Assembly (NCBI RefSeq): GCF_023195925.1
Contig: NZ_JALPRE010000007.1
Span: 124,001 to 188,000, forward strand
From: Aquimarina acroporae
GTDB lineage: Bacteria > Bacteroidota > Bacteroidia > Flavobacteriales > Flavobacteriaceae
Reading direction: 5' to 3'
DNA length: 64,000 nucleotides
A program made the translations under genes and the position numbers. Shown piece by piece: positions 35,398-43,342 of this stretch (position 1 is its first letter; every line of letters begins with the position of its first letter). Below the pieces are notes generated by a model that saw only the letters and a program-made list of their open reading frames with translations, was not told the DNA's origin and made no database searches.

Positions 35398-37488
35398 TTA
35401 TACGCTCTCAACCTCAGCCATTCTATACTTTTGAACTTTTAACAAAAACTCCTCTGCAATTTTAATATAATCTAAAGCAAAGTCCTTTGTTGGTGCATTT
35501 TTTTGAATTTGATATACAAGGTCTGCGAAGCTTCCATCAAGCTGAACTTTATTTGTTTCTACAAAAAGTTCATCAAACTGACGAATAATACCTGCATGAG
35601 TATTGGTTTTTTTATTCTCTGCGATAAGCAAAGCTTTTGCAGAATTAACTAAGGAACTATACGTATGATATACAGCATCTGAGTACACTTCATTATCGAA
35701 TGAAGCCTTAGCGTTTTGAATCTTTTCTTCGCTCTCTAAAAACAATGTAGCTACCAAATCGATTACCACTCCTGCACACTCACCAACTCCTATAGCTTTT
35801 ACATACTTTTCTTCATTTCCCCAATCTACAAAATCTTCGGCCTTTAGGTTTTCTACATCAGATAAGTCTGTTAATAATTCGTAGAAATATTTCTCTCCTT
35901 TTTCGGAATAATAATCTACAAACTGTTGATTTGGACTATTAGTCTCAAAATCATTCAAGATACGTCTAAGTGCCTCAGGCCCTCTTCTACTTGGTATTTT
36001 CACCACTTTATCAGCAAAACGACCATTTCCATCACCTAAATTTCCTCCTCCTAGCAACACCTGAAGTGCTGGAGCTACTAATTTATCTTTTGTACGAATT
36101 GACATCCCTTGGAAACCAATATTAGCCATGTTATGTTGCCCACAAGCATTCATACACCCACTAATTTTAATTACCAAATCTTCTTTCTCCAAATACTGAG
36201 GATACTCTGCCTTAAGCACTCTTTCCAATTCATCTGCAATACCAGTACTGCTTGCTATTCCCAAATTACAAGTATCTGTTCCAGGACAAGCTGTAATGTC
36301 TACTGCTTTGTTATATCCAGCTTCTGTAAAACCAAGCTTCCCTAATTCCTGATAAAAGAAGGGTACTAAATCTTCTCTCACAAATGGAATCAAAATATTC
36401 TGACGTAGTGATAAACGAAGCTCTCCAGCAGCATACTGCTCTACTAAATCTGCCAATAACCGAGCCTTATCTGTATAAAAATCCCCCAATAATACTTTAA
36501 TTCCTATTGCTACATAACCTTGCTGTTTTTGAGGAATTACATTTGTAGATTTCCAAAGGTTATAAGCTTTTTGATCCTTAATTTCAACAACTGGTGTTTG
36601 AACTTCAACAGGAACTGAAACTTCATATGAATCTGCATCTATCGGCACAGACTTATTCACAATTGCCTTTTGCTCAGCTTCAACCAAATCTTTGAATGCT
36701 TCTAAACCTATATCCTTAATTAAGAATTTCATTCTGGCTTTTGCTCTACTCTTTCGCTCTCCATGGCGATCAAAAATTCGAAGAACTCCTTCCATTAAAG
36801 GAATTATTTTATCTGCAGGCAAAAAACTGTAGAGTTCGTCTGCATGTCTTGGTTGAGAACCAAGACCTCCTCCTAACATTACTTTAAAACCTCGTACTCC
36901 GTCTTCAATTTTGGCTATAAAACCAAGATCATGCATATAAGATAGTCCTGTATCTTCATCTGTTCCTGAAAAAGAAACCTTGAACTTCCTTCCCATCTCC
37001 TGACAAATCGGATTTCTTAAAAAGTTTTGGAACACCGCATGCGCATATGGAGAAACATCAAAAGGTTCATTGATATCTATCCCTGCAGTTTCAGAAGCAG
37101 TTACATTGCGTACAGTGTTTCCACAAGCTTCTCTAAGCGTAACATCATCTTTTTCAAGCTCTGCCCACAGCTCTGGAGTCCTGTTTAAATCTACATAGTG
37201 TATTTGGATATCCTGGCGTGTCGTGATATGCAATCGACCTCTTGAATATTCATCAGATACTTCGCATATACGTTTTAATTGATTTGATTTCACTTTACCA
37301 TATGGCAACTTGATACGAATCATTTGCACGCCTTCTTGACGCTGACCATAAACTCCACGAGCCAAACGAAGACTTCGAAACTTTTCCTCATCAATCTTCC
37401 CTTTATGAAAAAGCTCTATTTTGTTTGCTAATTCAATAATGTCTTTCTCGACAATTGGGTTTTCTATTTCTGTTCTAAAACTTTGCAT
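35398..37488 (-). CDS. Ferredoxin-type sulfite (nitrite/sulfite) reductase with C-terminal HEPN domain
   Basis: 696 residues. Residues about 1-540 are a siroheme/[4Fe-4S] reductase: RGVYGQRQEGVQMIRIKLPYG, RLHITTRQDIQIHYVDL, ACGNTVRNVTASETAGID, and the cluster cysteines in CPGTDTCNLG and SGCMNACGQHNMANIG (C-x5-C...C-x3-C). A linker leads to about 140 C-terminal residues (from about 555) that look like a HEPN domain: helices with YSDAVYHTYSSLVNSAKALLIAENKKTNTHAGIIRQF. The HEPN Rx4-6H RNase motif is not evident, so it may be structural or a sensor. Next to cysN and the siroheme genes, sulfite is the likely substrate. Confidence 0.9.
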   Translation of the reverse strand: MQSFRTEIENPIVEKDIIELANKIELFHKGKIDEEKFRSLRLARGVYGQRQEGVQMIRIKLPYGKVKSNQLKRICEVSDEYSRGRLHITTRQDIQIHYVDLNRTPELWAELEKDDVTLREACGNTVRNVTASETAGIDINEPFDVSPYAHAVFQNFLRNPICQEMGRKFKVSFSGTDEDTGLSYMHDLGFIAKIEDGVRGFKVMLGGGLGSQPRHADELYSFLPADKIIPLMEGVLRIFDRHGERKSRAKARMKFLIKDIGLEAFKDLVEAEQKAIVNKSVPIDADSYEVSVPVEVQTPVVEIKDQKAYNLWKSTNVIPQKQQGYVAIGIKVLLGDFYTDKARLLADLVEQYAAGELRLSLRQNILIPFVREDLVPFFYQELGKLGFTEAGYNKAVDITACPGTDTCNLGIASSTGIADELERVLKAEYPQYLEKEDLVIKISGCMNACGQHNMANIGFQGMSIRTKDKLVAPALQVLLGGGNLGDGNGRFADKVVKIPSRRGPEALRRILNDFETNSPNQQFVDYYSEKGEKYFYELLTDLSDVENLKAEDFVDWGNEEKYVKAIGVGECAGVVIDLVATLFLESEEKIQNAKASFDNEVYSDAVYHTYSSLVNSAKALLIAENKKTNTHAGIIRQFDELFVETNKVQLDGSFADLVYQIQKNAPTKDFALDYIKIAEEFLLKVQKYRMAEVESV

Positions 37489-37606
37489 CTTTTTTTATGT
37501 TTGGCTTTTTTAATCCTTCAAAAAAGGACATAATTATGACTTTTGTATGCTCTATTTTTTACCTTTAAAACTTATGGTTTTTTATCTAGGATTAGGCTTT
37601 ATTTTT

Positions 37607-38854
37607 TTACTCTATAAATCCTACTCCAGATGTATTATTGGTTTGCGAATCTATTAACACAAATGACCCCGAAGCTCTATTATTACTGTAAGAGTCAAAC
37701 GCTAAAGGTTTACTTAACTGTATCTGAACTTTTCCAATCTCATTCAACTCAAGTGAATTTTTGGAAGTATCCTCTCCTGAAAAATCGGTAGCGATGGTAC
37801 CACTAATAGTTTTAACCTTAGCCAATATTCTATTGCTCCCACTTTGTATAAAATAATTAGTTCCCGGGGTTAAGGTCTTACTATCCATCCAACATACTGT
37901 GGCTACCAATTGTTTTTCAACTCTTGGTTTTTCTTCAGATTTCACGATCATGTCACCACGACTTATGTTTACATCATCTTCAAGAGTGATTGTACAGGAA
38001 CTACCTCTTCCAGCCGTATCAAATTTTTGATCGAAAAAATAAATTTCTTTTATTTTAGAAGTGGTCAGTGATGGTAAAATTGTTACTTCATCTCCAACGG
38101 AAACATCTCCTCCATACAATTTACCTGCATACCCTCTAAAATCATGAAATTCGTCCTTTTTAGGTCTTATCACAGTTTGCACTGGAAAACGAGCTTGTGA
38201 TTTTTCATAAACATCTTGCGCATTTAATTCTTCTAAATGTTCAAGCAACGTTTGCCCATCATACCATGGAGTATTTGCTGATTTATCAACTACGTTATCA
38301 CCTTGCAAAGCACTTACCGGAATAAAAGTAATATTCTGTTCTTTGTATTCACTTTTATCGATCAACGCTTGAAAATCAGTTTTCACTTCTTCATATTTCT
38401 CCTTAGAGAAATCTACCAAATCCATTTTGTTTATGGCTACTATTACATCCTTAACCCTTAACAAGTTATTGATAAAAAAGTGACGGTATGTTTGTTCGAC
38501 CACACCTTTTCTAGCATCTACCAAAATAATTGAAGCTTGAGACGTTGAAGCCCCGGTAACCATGTTTCTGGTATATTCTATATGGCCAGGTGTATCTGCG
38601 ATGATATAACTCTTTTTCTTTGTAGAAAAATATATATGCGCTACATCTATTGTGATTCCTTGTTCACGTTCTGCAACTAACCCATCTGTTGCTAAAGAAA
38701 AATCTAAATAATCGAAACCATTAGCTTTACTCTTAGTCTCTATAGCTTCTAATTTATCTGTAGTAAGTGATTTGGTATCATATAAAATTCTACCGATAAG
38801 GGTACTTTTCCCATCATCTACACTTCCTGCTGTTGCTATTTTTAGTACTTCCAT
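37607..38854 (-). CDS. cysN: Sulfate adenylyltransferase subunit 1 (GTPase)
   Basis: 415 residues, EF-Tu-like GTPase. G1 TAGSVDDGKSTLIGR (about 8-22), G3 DTPGHIEYTRNM, G4 NKMD. It couples GTP hydrolysis to APS formation by CysD. There is no fused APS kinase (CysC) domain; the protein ends after the beta domains, at GVGFIE. It is separated from cysD by 77 bases that hold a long imperfect hairpin, and from the sulfite reductase by 118 bases. Confidence 0.96.
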   Translation of the reverse strand: MEVLKIATAGSVDDGKSTLIGRILYDTKSLTTDKLEAIETKSKANGFDYLDFSLATDGLVAEREQGITIDVAHIYFSTKKKSYIIADTPGHIEYTRNMVTGASTSQASIILVDARKGVVEQTYRHFFINNLLRVKDVIVAINKMDLVDFSKEKYEEVKTDFQALIDKSEYKEQNITFIPVSALQGDNVVDKSANTPWYDGQTLLEHLEELNAQDVYEKSQARFPVQTVIRPKKDEFHDFRGYAGKLYGGDVSVGDEVTILPSLTTSKIKEIYFFDQKFDTAGRGSSCTITLEDDVNISRGDMIVKSEEKPRVEKQLVATVCWMDSKTLTPGTNYFIQSGSNRILAKVKTISGTIATDFSGEDTSKNSLELNEIGKVQIQLSKPLAFDSYSNNRASGSFVLIDSQTNNTSGVGFIE

Positions 38855-38866
38855 CTTATTTTATTT

Positions 38867-38928
38867 AGTTGATGGTTGACTGTCGTTTGTTGCAGGTTTA
38901 TTCACCTAAACAACTGACAACTATCAAC
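38867..38928. repeat. Long imperfect palindrome between cysD and cysN
   Basis: AGTTGAT (38867-38873) pairs with ATCAACT (38922-38928). Pairing continues inward with several mismatches (GTTG with CAAC, GTTT with AAAC) to an inner AGGT / ACCT stem around TTATTC. The arms consist of near-repeats of GTTGA and CAACT, which looks like a dispersed intergenic palindromic repeat (REP/MITE-like) rather than a terminator, since no T-run follows and cysN must be read through it. Confidence 0.55.
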
Positions 38929-38931
38929 TCT

Positions 38932-39891
38932 TTAAAAATATCCTTGTTGTTTTCTTTTTTCCATTGCTGCTTCAGATCGTTTGTCATCTATTCGAGCCCC
39001 ACGTTCTGAAATTTTAGAATCTCTAATCTCTGCTACTACTTTGTCTATAGTTACTGCATCAGATAATACCGCTGCCGTACATGACATATCTCCTACAGTA
39101 CGAAAACGCACCATTCTCTCTTCTACGATTTCATCATCTTCTCGATATACCACATTGTCTTCTGCAGACCAGATCATACCGTCTCTGAGGAAGGTTTTAC
39201 GTTTGTGTGCAAAATAAATTGAAGGAATTTCGATACCTTCTTTCTCGATATAGCTCCACACATCTAGCTCTGTCCAATTACTAATCGGAAAAACTCTTAC
39301 ATTCTGACCTAAATCTATCTTCCCATTAAGGTGATCAAACAACTCTGGACGTTGATTTTTCTCATCCCATTGCCCAAAATCGTCTCTAACCGAAAAAATA
39401 CGTTCTTTAGCTCTTGCTTTTTCTTCATCTCTTCTTGCTCCACCAATAGCTGCATCAAACTTAAACTCTTCTAAAGCATCAAGAAGCGTGGTTGTTTGCA
39501 AACTATTTCTACTCGCATATTTTCCTTTTTCTTCAATTACTTTCCCTTGATCAATAGAATCCTGAACATTTCGTACAATAAGTTCTACTCCAAGTTCTTC
39601 TACCAATTTATCTCTAAATTCTATAGTTTCAGGAAAGTTATGACCAGTATCGATATGTAATAATGGAAAGGGTATTTTTGAAGGATAGAATGCTTTTTGC
39701 GCCAACCTAACCAAGGTAATAGAATCTTTTCCTCCAGAAAATAAAAGAACAGGTCTTTCAAATTGAGCTGCTACTTCTCTCATAATATAAATGGCTTCGC
39801 TCTCTAAGGCATTTACCTGTAAAAATGATGTCACCGCAGAATCTCCTGTTAATTCATTTAGTTGCTCTACTTTCTTCTCTAGTATTTCCAT
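38932..39891 (-). CDS. cysD: Sulfate adenylyltransferase subunit 2
   Basis: 319 residues, PP-loop ATP pyrophosphatase family. LLFSGGKDSITLVRLAQKAF (about 48-67) is the PP-loop; HIDTGHNFPETIEFRD, RDEEKARAKERIFS and QGYF at the C-terminus are typical. With CysN it makes adenosine 5'-phosphosulfate from sulfate and ATP. It lies 21 bases downstream of cysH. Confidence 0.96.
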   Translation of the reverse strand: MEILEKKVEQLNELTGDSAVTSFLQVNALESEAIYIMREVAAQFERPVLLFSGGKDSITLVRLAQKAFYPSKIPFPLLHIDTGHNFPETIEFRDKLVEELGVELIVRNVQDSIDQGKVIEEKGKYASRNSLQTTTLLDALEEFKFDAAIGGARRDEEKARAKERIFSVRDDFGQWDEKNQRPELFDHLNGKIDLGQNVRVFPISNWTELDVWSYIEKEGIEIPSIYFAHKRKTFLRDGMIWSAEDNVVYREDDEIVEERMVRFRTVGDMSCTAAVLSDAVTIDKVVAEIRDSKISERGARIDDKRSEAAMEKRKQQGYF

Positions 39892-39912
39892 GCTTCGTTC
39901 GTCGTAATTTAT

Positions 39913-40539
39913 TTAGTTAGTATGCAACCCACACTCTCTGTTCTCTAATACTTTTGTTGGGTCAAAATATTTAAACTCATTAGGTAAATTATTCTCTTCC
40001 AGATATACGTCTAATTCTGCATCACTGTAATAGTAAAACGGACTCACTTTTAAAATCCCATCTTTACCCATACTTATGATATCTAGCGAATCTCTAAGTG
40101 CAGTTTGTCCTTTTCTAAGATTTGTAAACCACACATCTGGTGTAAAATCTGCCATGGCTCTTTTAAATGGCTCTAACTTTACCTGCTCGGTAAATTCTTT
40201 GTGTTTTGGATCGTCTATATCTGGAATACCCATGATAACATCTCTATGAGCAGAAGTTTGTCTTGGCACATATAATTTGATATTTAATCCTAGTTGCGCT
40301 ATTACTTCTTCTGCATGGCGATATGTATTTGGTGTATTATACCCAGAATCACACCAAATTACAGGAATATCTTCTTGAGCCTCTACACAAGCCTTTAAAA
40401 TAGCAGCTTCATAAGGCCTGAAATTTGTTGTAACTACAGGCTTTTTCGCCTGTTGAACGGCCCATTGTGCTATTTCTAACGGAGTCTTTTCTTTTAATTC
40501 TTTGTTTAAATTTTCTATTTCTTTTTCTGTAAAACTCAT
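39913..40539 (-). CDS. cysH: Phosphoadenylyl-/adenylyl-sulfate reductase
   Basis: 208 residues, PAPS reductase family. VVTTNFRPYEAAIL replaces the usual SxGxxS loop, VIWCDSGYNTPNTYRHAEEVI follows, and the C-terminus ECGLHTN carries the catalytic Cys of the ECG(I/L)H motif. The CC...CxxC cysteines that hold the [4Fe-4S] cluster of APS reductases are not seen, so a PAPS-type enzyme is suggested, although no APS kinase gene is nearby. Second gene of the sulfur-assimilation operon. Confidence 0.88.
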   Translation of the reverse strand: MSFTEKEIENLNKELKEKTPLEIAQWAVQQAKKPVVTTNFRPYEAAILKACVEAQEDIPVIWCDSGYNTPNTYRHAEEVIAQLGLNIKLYVPRQTSAHRDVIMGIPDIDDPKHKEFTEQVKLEPFKRAMADFTPDVWFTNLRKGQTALRDSLDIISMGKDGILKVSPFYYYSDAELDVYLEENNLPNEFKYFDPTKVLENRECGLHTN

Positions 40540-40583
40540 GCTCTAAATTAGATTCAGGATGTTACCTCTTTTTCAAAATGCAA

Positions 40584-40850
40584 TTATTTTCCCCACTTTA
40601 TTCGATTCCATATTCTTTCATGAAAGAAATACAAAATCATTTTCGTCACAAAATCGACCGATGCAATAGATGTAGCCAGCACTATTTCTCCAGTAAGAAT
40701 GTACGATACTACCAAAGTATCTAGGGTTCCTATCACCCTCCAACTTACCGCCTTAGCAATACTGCGAATAGGTTTCTCTGACGACTTATCGCTTTCATAA
40801 GTCGTTTTTTTTGAAGCTACTTTGTCTATTATCATTTGATCTAAAATCAT
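40584..40850 (-). CDS. DUF2061 small membrane protein
   Basis: 88 residues. The C-terminal 60 match DUF2061: SIAKAVSWRVIGTLDTLVVSYILTGE, then ASIASVDFVTKMILYFFHERIWNRI, with two membrane segments. It is the first gene of the cysH-D-N-sulfite reductase operon, 44 bases before cysH. DUF2061 genes commonly accompany sulfate-assimilation genes in this phylum, so a role in sulfate or sulfite handling is suspected but unproven. The first about 28 residues are polar and probably cytoplasmic. Confidence 0.85.
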   Translation of the reverse strand: MILDQMIIDKVASKKTTYESDKSSEKPIRSIAKAVSWRVIGTLDTLVVSYILTGEIVLATSIASVDFVTKMILYFFHERIWNRIKWGK

Positions 40851-40871
40851 GCTCTTTTCTAAAAATCTATT

Positions 40872-40906
40872 ATCCTATCGGATTAGTAGGATTTAAAACA
40901 AATGTA
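40872..40906 (-). promoter_or_regulatory. Promoter and palindromic operator candidate of the sulfur operon
   Basis: Exact -7 box TACATTTG (40906-40899). Immediately downstream, over the predicted start, lies an inverted repeat with arms ATCCTA / TAGGAT (40892-40887 and 40877-40872) and a 9-base spacer. A repressor bound here would block initiation. The regulator is not in the window as far as I can tell. Confidence 0.5.
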
Positions 40907-41116
40907 TATATAAAATTTCACATAGAACATACCCTTAGTCGATTTTTATGATATTACTAACAAAGTCTATTCAATTTAGAGAATATTACAGCTTCAAGTC
41001 TTAAATATGTTAAATATGATAGGAAACAATTAACAGATTCTAAGTATATTGAAAAGCAATATTGCCTAGATGATAAGCGTTTATCTAGTATTATAAAACT
41101 CAAAATCCAAATTAAG

Positions 41117-41668
41117 ATGAAAAAGTTAAGCCTGCTGTTATGTTTAATTACTGCATCATTATTTGTGGGATGTAGCAGTGATGATGACACCCCAGTAATT
41201 GACCAATCTTCGATTCCAGGAACATGGAATCTTACTGACGTTAGGTCTGAAAACGGAAAAGTTTCTGCCACTATTCAAGGAGTCCCGGTAAGCGGTGACT
41301 ACAGTGTAGATGGAAAAGACTATGACGCTAGTATAACTTTTACCGAAGGCACAAGTGAAAATGACGCCAATACGGTAGCTGCAACAGGTGGTTTTACCTT
41401 GGTAGCTACAGTAACTATTCCTACTCAAGACCCTGTAGAAGTTGAAGAAACTATCCCGAGTGTTATTGGCTCCGGCGAATGGACCGTAGACGGCAATACA
41501 CTTACTACGACCGTACAAGGAGAGACTCAGAACTATGAGATTGTTGAATTAACAGGTACAAGTATGACCCTGAAAATTGAAATAGACGAAACTCGAACTA
41601 TAGAGCAGTTAGGTAATATTGAAGCTGCCATAACTGGGGAACAATTTTTTGTACTTACCAAACAGTAA
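41117..41668 (+). CDS. Lipocalin-like lipoprotein of unknown function
   Basis: 183 residues. Lipoprotein signal ending LFVGCSSDDD (Cys19; the acidic residues after Cys are common in flavobacterial surface lipoproteins). The mature domain begins with IPGTWNLTDVRSENG, the GxW start of lipocalin-like DUF domains, and is beta-rich: repeated Thr/Val-rich strands, then GEWTVDGNTLTTTVQG. Single gene, with a strong shared terminator downstream. The opposite-strand frame over its first half is a shadow. Confidence 0.78.
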   Translation: MKKLSLLLCLITASLFVGCSSDDDTPVIDQSSIPGTWNLTDVRSENGKVSATIQGVPVSGDYSVDGKDYDASITFTEGTSENDANTVAATGGFTLVATVTIPTQDPVEVEETIPSVIGSGEWTVDGNTLTTTVQGETQNYEIVELTGTSMTLKIEIDETRTIEQLGNIEAAITGEQFFVLTKQ

Positions 41669-41686
41669 CAGTATTTTATTTATAAG

Positions 41687-41725
41687 AAAAAAAAAAGCAG
41701 TGAAAATTTCACTGCTTTTTTTTTC
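41687..41725. terminator. Bidirectional terminator between the lipoprotein gene and metZ
   Basis: GCAGTGAAA / TTTCACTGC stem with A10 on one side and T9 on the other. It starts one base after the metZ stop and serves both converging genes. Confidence 0.9.
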
Positions 41726-42904
41726 TTATAATTCTCTCAATGCCTGATCCAAATCAGCTATAATATCATCGATATGTTCAAGTCCAACGGAGCATCGAAC
41801 CATTCCATTGGTTATACCCACTGCTTGTTTATCTTGATCATTCAATTTGCTATGTGTTGTTGAGGCAGGATGCGTTACAATAGTCCTTGTATCTCCCAAA
41901 TTAGCAGAAAGTGAACACATTTTTATACTATTAAAAAAAGTTTCCCCCCCAGACACTCCTCCTTTTACCTCGAACGCAACAATATTACCTCCCAATCTCA
42001 TTTGCTTTTTTGCAACCCTATATTGCGGGTGTGATGCCAAAAATGGATATTTCACCCAATTTACTTTTGGATGTTCCTCTAAAAACTGAGCCAGTTTCAA
42101 AGCGTTTTCACAATGCTTTTCTACTCTAACCGCCAAAGTTTCTAAACTTTTTGATAGCACCCAAGCGTTGAAAGGAGATAATGCAGGTCCCGTATTACGT
42201 GAAAACAAATATATTTCCCTTATTAATTCTTTTTTACCAACAGTCACACCACCTAAAACTCTACCTTGTCCATCAATAAGTTTGGTCGCAGAATGTATAA
42301 CTAAATCAGCACCAAATTGTATAGGGTTTTGCAAGTAAGGAGTTGCAAAACAATTGTCGATGACTAGTAACAAATTGTGTTTTTTTGCTATCTCCCCTAA
42401 CAGTTCCAGATCTAATATATCTACTCCTGGATTTGTAGGAGACTCGGCGTAAATAATTTTAGTATTAGGCTGAATCAGGCTTTCTACTTTATCTATTTCA
42501 TTTACATGAAAATAACTAGTTTCAATATTCCACTTTGGAAAATACTTTGTAAACAACGAATGCGTCGAGCCAAATACAGATCTTGCTGAAACAATATGAT
42601 CACCAGCATCAAGTAATGCGGCAAATGTCGAAAAAACTGCAGCCATACCTGTAGCAAATGCGTATCCAGCTTCTGCACCTTCAAGCTTACATACTTTATC
42701 TACAAACTCTGAGGTGTTAGGATTACTAAACCTGCTGTACAAATTTCTTTCTTTTTCCTCGGCAAAAGAGGCTCTCATTTCTTCTGCATCTTCAAAGACA
42801 AAACCCGATGTGAGATACATAGGGGTAGCATGCTCTAAAAATTGAGTTTTTTCGGTTTGTGTTCTTACCGCTAAGGTTTCAAAATGTTGTTTTTCTTTGC
42901 TCAT
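41726..42904 (-). CDS. metZ: O-succinylhomoserine sulfhydrylase-like trans-sulfuration enzyme
   Basis: 392 residues, Cys/Met-metabolism PLP enzyme. YSRFSNPNTSEFVDKVCKLEG, then AESPTNPGVDILDLE and the PLP lysine in IHSATKLIDGQGRVLGG; the DGQGR form of the loop is typical of MetZ. It would replace the succinyl or acetyl group of activated homoserine with sulfide to give homocysteine. Last gene of the SAM-riboswitch operon metY-metX-thrA-osmC-metZ. A cystathionine gamma-synthase or lyase activity cannot be excluded by reading alone. Its start overlaps osmC by 4 bases. Confidence 0.88.
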   Translation of the reverse strand: MSKEKQHFETLAVRTQTEKTQFLEHATPMYLTSGFVFEDAEEMRASFAEEKERNLYSRFSNPNTSEFVDKVCKLEGAEAGYAFATGMAAVFSTFAALLDAGDHIVSARSVFGSTHSLFTKYFPKWNIETSYFHVNEIDKVESLIQPNTKIIYAESPTNPGVDILDLELLGEIAKKHNLLLVIDNCFATPYLQNPIQFGADLVIHSATKLIDGQGRVLGGVTVGKKELIREIYLFSRNTGPALSPFNAWVLSKSLETLAVRVEKHCENALKLAQFLEEHPKVNWVKYPFLASHPQYRVAKKQMRLGGNIVAFEVKGGVSGGETFFNSIKMCSLSANLGDTRTIVTHPASTTHSKLNDQDKQAVGITNGMVRCSVGLEHIDDIIADLDQALREL

Positions 42905-43326
42905 ACTTCTTGGTCATTAACCACTACTTTGTATTTTATCTCGGCAGTTGGCTCTAAAGTTTTAGACACCGAACAATATTTTTCGAATGAAAGCTGAGCG
43001 GCTCTTTTAGCTTTCTCTGGTACGATATCACCTTCTAGATAAACTGTGACATGAATCTCTTTAAAAGGCTTAGCTCCATCGATCTCTACTCGTGTCCCAT
43101 CTACCTCTGCACGATAATCTGTGATCTCTTGTCTTTGTTTTTTCAAAATTGAAATAACATCAATCGCACTACATCCTGCGACTCCCATAAGCACATATTC
43201 CATAGGACTAGGTGCCAGGTCATGCCCCCCAACCTCTGCCTTACTATCTATATGGGTAATATGTCCTCTTTCATTTTTAAGTTCAAAATGATAGTCGTTA
43301 TCGATTCTTTTAAGTTGTACTTTCAT
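42901..43326 (-). CDS. OsmC/Ohr-family protein
   Basis: 141 residues. The two peroxidatic-type cysteines are in MGVAGCSAIDVISIL (Cys53) and SFEKYCSVSKTLEPTAEI (Cys115 or nearby), the usual OsmC spacing. Such proteins reduce organic hydroperoxides or handle persulfide/sulfane sulfur. The place inside the methionine operon, between thrA and metZ with tight gaps (16 bases and a 4-base overlap), suggests a link to sulfide or thiol chemistry, which is inference. Confidence 0.9.
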   Translation of the reverse strand: MKVQLKRIDNDYHFELKNERGHITHIDSKAEVGGHDLAPSPMEYVLMGVAGCSAIDVISILKKQRQEITDYRAEVDGTRVEIDGAKPFKEIHVTVYLEGDIVPEKAKRAAQLSFEKYCSVSKTLEPTAEIKYKVVVNDQEV

Positions 43327-43342
43327 GTTTTGTATTATTATA

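Noticed and set aside
38855-38931. Palindrome between cysD and cysN as a terminator
   Set aside because: It lacks a T-run and cysN would be cut off from its partner cysD; treated as an intergenic repeat.
40957-41271. Minus-strand reading frame of 104 codons
   Set aside because: It overlaps the 5' part and upstream region of the lipoprotein gene at 41117, has no family resemblance and a composition unlike neighbouring proteins; a shadow frame.
41687-41725. Long A/T tracts as a possible mobile-element end
   Set aside because: They flank a GC-containing hairpin between converging genes; a normal bidirectional terminator.
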